Source of the DNA: Chara braunii
Lineage: Eukaryota > Streptophyta > Charophyceae > Charales > Characeae
Assembly (NCBI GenBank): GCA_003427395.1
Contig: BFEA01000687.1
Location: 622,350 to 654,251, forward strand
Direction: 5' to 3'
Length of the DNA stretch: 31,902 nucleotides
Shown here: positions 29,407 to 31,902 of the stretch, in pieces
Layout of the letters: each line of letters opens with the position of its first letter
Numbering within the stretch: the first letter of the stretch is position 1
Program-made: the position numbers and the translations under genes
Notes under the pieces: generated by a model
Told to the model about the DNA's origin: nothing
Seen by the model: only the letters and a program-made list of their open reading frames with translations
The model's database searches: none

Positions 29407-29722
29407 GCTGATTGATTGTATAATGGGACGCTGCACCCGGTTTCCAGCAGGTGGGGAGAGCCTTCAAAAGAATTGACTTGTTGTATAATCGGACGCTGGA
29501 CCCGGTTTCCAGCAGGTGCCGCTCCCCACCAATAGACCGGAGCATCCAGGGTCGGGCCCCGGGGCAGGAGCTGATTGATTGTACAATGGGATGATGGACC
29601 CGGTTTCCAGCAGGCCGGAAGCCTTCAAAAGAATTGACTCGGTGTATAATGCAACGCTGGAACCGGTTTCCAGCAGGTGCCGCTCCCCACGAATAGACCG
29701 GAGCACCCAGGGTCAGGCCTAC
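29407..29722 (+). repeat. 163-bp tandem duplication, each unit with two motif copies
   Basis: GCTGATTGATTGTA starts at 29407 and 29570. Each unit contains the motif GACGCTGGACCCGGTTTCCA or a variant twice (near 29425, 29492, 29588 and 29654), AGCCTTCAAAAGAATTGACT once, and GCTCCCCAC(C/G)AATAGACCGG once. The motif also occurs in the LINE 3' region and both SINEs. Confidence 0.85.
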
Positions 29723-29799
29723 TAGAGAGGGATGTTCTTATCACCCGTGCTAGCAGGCCCCCAAGATATATAAGAAATATTGAAGAAAAAAAAGCTGGG

Positions 29800-29938
29800 T
29801 AATGGCCCTCGTAGCTCAATTTGCTTTCCGTAATTTCACGAGGGACACTGGGGCCGATTCCCGGCACATGTCGCTCCCCACGAATAGATCCGAGCATTGT
29901 CCCATCAGAAAAACAGGGAAAAAAAAAAAAAAAAAAAA
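29800..29938 (+). mobile_element. tRNA-derived SINE with poly(A)
   Basis: GTAGCTCAATTTG at 29811-29823 resembles a tRNA A box, and GGGGCCGATTCCCGG at 29850-29864 a B box / T arm with TT changed to CC. Their spacing (about 39 bp) fits a tRNA. The body GCTCCCCACGAATAGATCCG and GAGCATTGTCCC is followed by a long A tract ending at 29938. CCCTCGT (29806-29812) pairs with ACGAGGG (29838-29844). The body matches the one at 19389-19451. It would be Pol III-transcribed and moved by LINE enzymes. Confidence 0.65.
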
Positions 29939-30029
29939 GATCGTCAGCTCAATTTTGTCTAACCTCAAATCACCCCGTTGAACATTTGGAAGAGGCTAGA
30001 GGCCTCAGACCTCAAGTAACTGCAAAAAG

Positions 30030-30195
30030 AAGGCCACAAAACGGCAAAAACAGCGGGACAACAAATTTTGGTCAGTACAAACGAACAGCAGAATGAACAA
30101 ACAGCGAAAGCGCGCCACAGAACGACAAAAACGACGGGAGAACAAAACGAACAAACAGAGAAAGCCCGCCACAAAACGACAAAAGAACAAAAAAT
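30030..30195 (+). repeat. 54-bp tandem repeat, 2-3 copies
   Basis: GAACAAACAG starts at 30095 and 30149, a 54-bp period. A third, older copy begins near 30031 with an extra ~30 bp. The unit is A-rich with CGCCACA and ACGACAAAA words. It gives a repeated Lys/Thr/Gln-rich peptide in one frame, but there is no sign of a gene. Confidence 0.75.
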
Positions 30196-31242
30196 GTACC
30201 GACACCTCCTTCCACGTGCTAGCTACTGCCCAAGTGCAGTATGGAGGTCTTTGCCATATGTGAGCTACTGCCCAAGTGCACCCAGAGGTATCTGATTGTA
30301 TTCAAACACGAGTGCACCCAGAGGCTCGACACTTCGCACAGCAAACCATGGCGTGGACCGCAGGTACCACCTTCCACGCGTTTTCATGGGCCCACAGCAG
30401 GAAGCGTAATGTGAGGACCGATTTCGCTTCATAAGTACAGAGATAGAGATGCAGATAGATTTATTATGTCTGATGAAACAGTGGCCTTCCACGTCTTTTT
30501 CTTTCTTCCTTTTTCGGCATTTGAGTAGAGATTGTGCATCCTCGCAAACACGTAACCGGATGGACACGCAATGTCATAGCGTCCAGAGCATTGCAAGAGA
30601 CACGGACTGTCTGTCTTTGTCCAGCGCTCAATACCGTCAGCCCTCTCGTCACCTCTCTTCAGTGCTGATGTGGCTATGCAATTGATGTTTTGCCGCCCGC
30701 GATGCAAGGTTGTTGCAGTCAATGCTGGGGGCAAACACAGTAAGGTGTTGCAGTGAAGGTGTGACTGATTTCAAGGTCTGGTTGTACCCCCCTCAGATAA
30801 TGGACTTCACCCTTTGATTTTTCATTGCATTGTGGATTTTTTGTGGATTTTTTACCCATGGAATTTATCATCCAAAAAAAAAAAACAAAGTTTGTGGAAT
30901 CAATGTGGATAGCATTGCCCACTTTGTGTCCAGGCCAGCTGCGTAAATCAGCTCAGCCTCAGAGCTTGTGGAGCTGTGTCCCACGTCTCCTCCGTGACCT
31001 GACTCTTCACTGAATCGTAGCGCGTCCTCGTAGAGCGTCCCCACATCAGGACTCTCTCTCTCTCAACTGAAAATGGCAATAAAATTTGAATAAATACAGT
31101 TGAATAACTTGAATACATACATTCGGCAAGTACAAAATTGCGAGCACGCCGGACGGTGAAAAAAGAAACTGCAGCCATATACGACGCACATCATAGGTTC
31201 AAACCACAGCACCTCAAGTACCTCAGACCTCTTCCCTTAGTC
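30196..31242. other. No recognisable gene
   Basis: Contains a short direct repeat AGCTACTGCCCAAGTGCA (30220-30237 and 30262-30279) and GTGCACCCAGAGG twice (30276 and 30312), plus an A run near 30874. Open frames are under 105 codons and lack motifs. Confidence 0.5.
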
Positions 31243-31258
31243 TTTTTTTTTTTTTTTT
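31243..31258 (-). repeat. Poly(T) run (poly(A) on the minus strand)
   Basis: Sixteen T in a row followed by AA. It may be the tail of a minus-oriented retrocopy, but no matching element body was recognised. Confidence 0.8.
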
Positions 31259-31810
31259 AACTGACATAGGTTCTTCTCCTTCCCCTGTTTAATTTCCTCA
31301 CAGAGACGACGACGATAAAAGAGTGATGCACAAAAACATCCTCTCTAGCGGGCAGCAGTGATGGTGTTACATTTATGCCAAGTCTGCATGAACTTGGTCA
31401 GGTTTTCAACCCAGTGCATGCTTTGTTAGCAAAGACATATCACATACGAGGGGGTGGGTCGGTTAAAAGTTAAAACATCCTTCAAATCTAAAAAAAATAA
31501 CATCTTCCAGCTGCTGACTCATCCCTCCCTCAAAGAACAACCACTGTCATGCAACCGCTCTTGGTTTTCTTAGCCTCTATTGTTGATAGCACTTGAGGTA
31601 GGGCTCAGTTCATTTATACAATCCTCAGGCTGCCCTGGCATCCTAACTGCACTATCCTACTGTGAGCTGCGCTAAGGGTTTCTGGAGCTGAGTGACCTAC
31701 TGGCCAGTGCTCGTGATATCTATCATATCAAAGGGCCAGGTCAGGCAGGTCACACTACCGAAGCCTGTCAGTTGCATTCCCTGAATGCTCCGACACATAC
31801 AAAGGGATGG
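31259..31810. other. No recognisable gene
   Basis: Mixed-composition DNA with a short A-rich piece near 31490. I see no motif, RNA gene or credible frame. Confidence 0.5.
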
Positions 31811-31814
31811 GTAG

Positions 31815-31817
<3 letters not shown>

Positions 31818-31902
<85 letters not shown>
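31818..31902. repeat. (CT)n microsatellite at right end
   Basis: Uninterrupted to the last base, so its true length is unknown. It is preceded by GTAGCGCC (31811-31818), as is the internal CT tract at 4059. Confidence 0.98.

Overview
This window looks like repeat-rich nuclear DNA from a plant-lineage eukaryote, probably a streptophyte such as a charophyte alga. The evidence is a plant L1-type LINE (ORF1 with a DUF4283-like region and zinc knuckle; ORF2 with APE endonuclease, reverse transcriptase and zf-RVT), a nearly perfect plant-type U6 snRNA sequence, decayed Ty3/gypsy gag and protease, poly(A)-tailed SINEs, and many minisatellites. There are no bacterial-style operons. The exact taxon is inference. 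I see no intact ordinary host gene. Both ends of the window are long (CT)n tracts, so it may be a whole contig broken at microsatellites.

Layout. 1-69: (CT)n. 1.6-2.5 kb: decayed Ty3/gypsy gag with a damaged CCHC knuckle. 2.9-3.5 kb: highly structured DNA with a tRNA-like stretch, a U6-like stretch and a poly(A) tract (SINE-like). 3.8-4.6 kb: small hairpins, a 60-bp repeat and a CT/GA inverted repeat. 4.75-5.7 kb: a TATA-like box followed by a degenerate ~50-bp tandem array. 7.4-8.0 kb and 14.3-14.8 kb: two copies of a dispersed repeat family. 8.3-9.6 kb: GC-rich, unassigned. 9.9-10.6 kb: a possible spliced minus-strand gene with very small exons. 11.48-12.3 kb: an array of about ten hairpin units whose stems show compensatory changes. 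12.48-12.9 kb: a ~120-bp tandem array. 14.99-16.11 kb: decayed Ty3/gypsy protease region. 16.7-19.1 kb: 50-, 23- and 46-bp tandem repeats, then a ~450-bp satellite. 19.68-20.04 kb: a MULE-like MITE with a 10-bp target-site duplication. 20.6-29.4 kb: three LINE copies (a C-terminal fragment, one near-full-length copy at about 21.07-28.88 kb, and a 3' fragment), with an antisense U6 retropseudogene next to the first. 29.4-29.94 kb: 163-bp tandem units and a tRNA-derived SINE sharing a motif with the LINE 3' region. 30.0-31.8 kb: a 54-bp repeat and otherwise unassigned DNA. 31818-31902: (CT)n.

How the parts relate. The LINE is the only element that could once have supplied reverse transcriptase and endonuclease here. 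The SINEs, the U6 retropseudogene and the poly(A)-tailed insertions are the products expected of such a machinery. The LINE is now dead by stop codons and frameshifts. The signal least explained by known element types is the covarying hairpin array at 11.48-12.3 kb.
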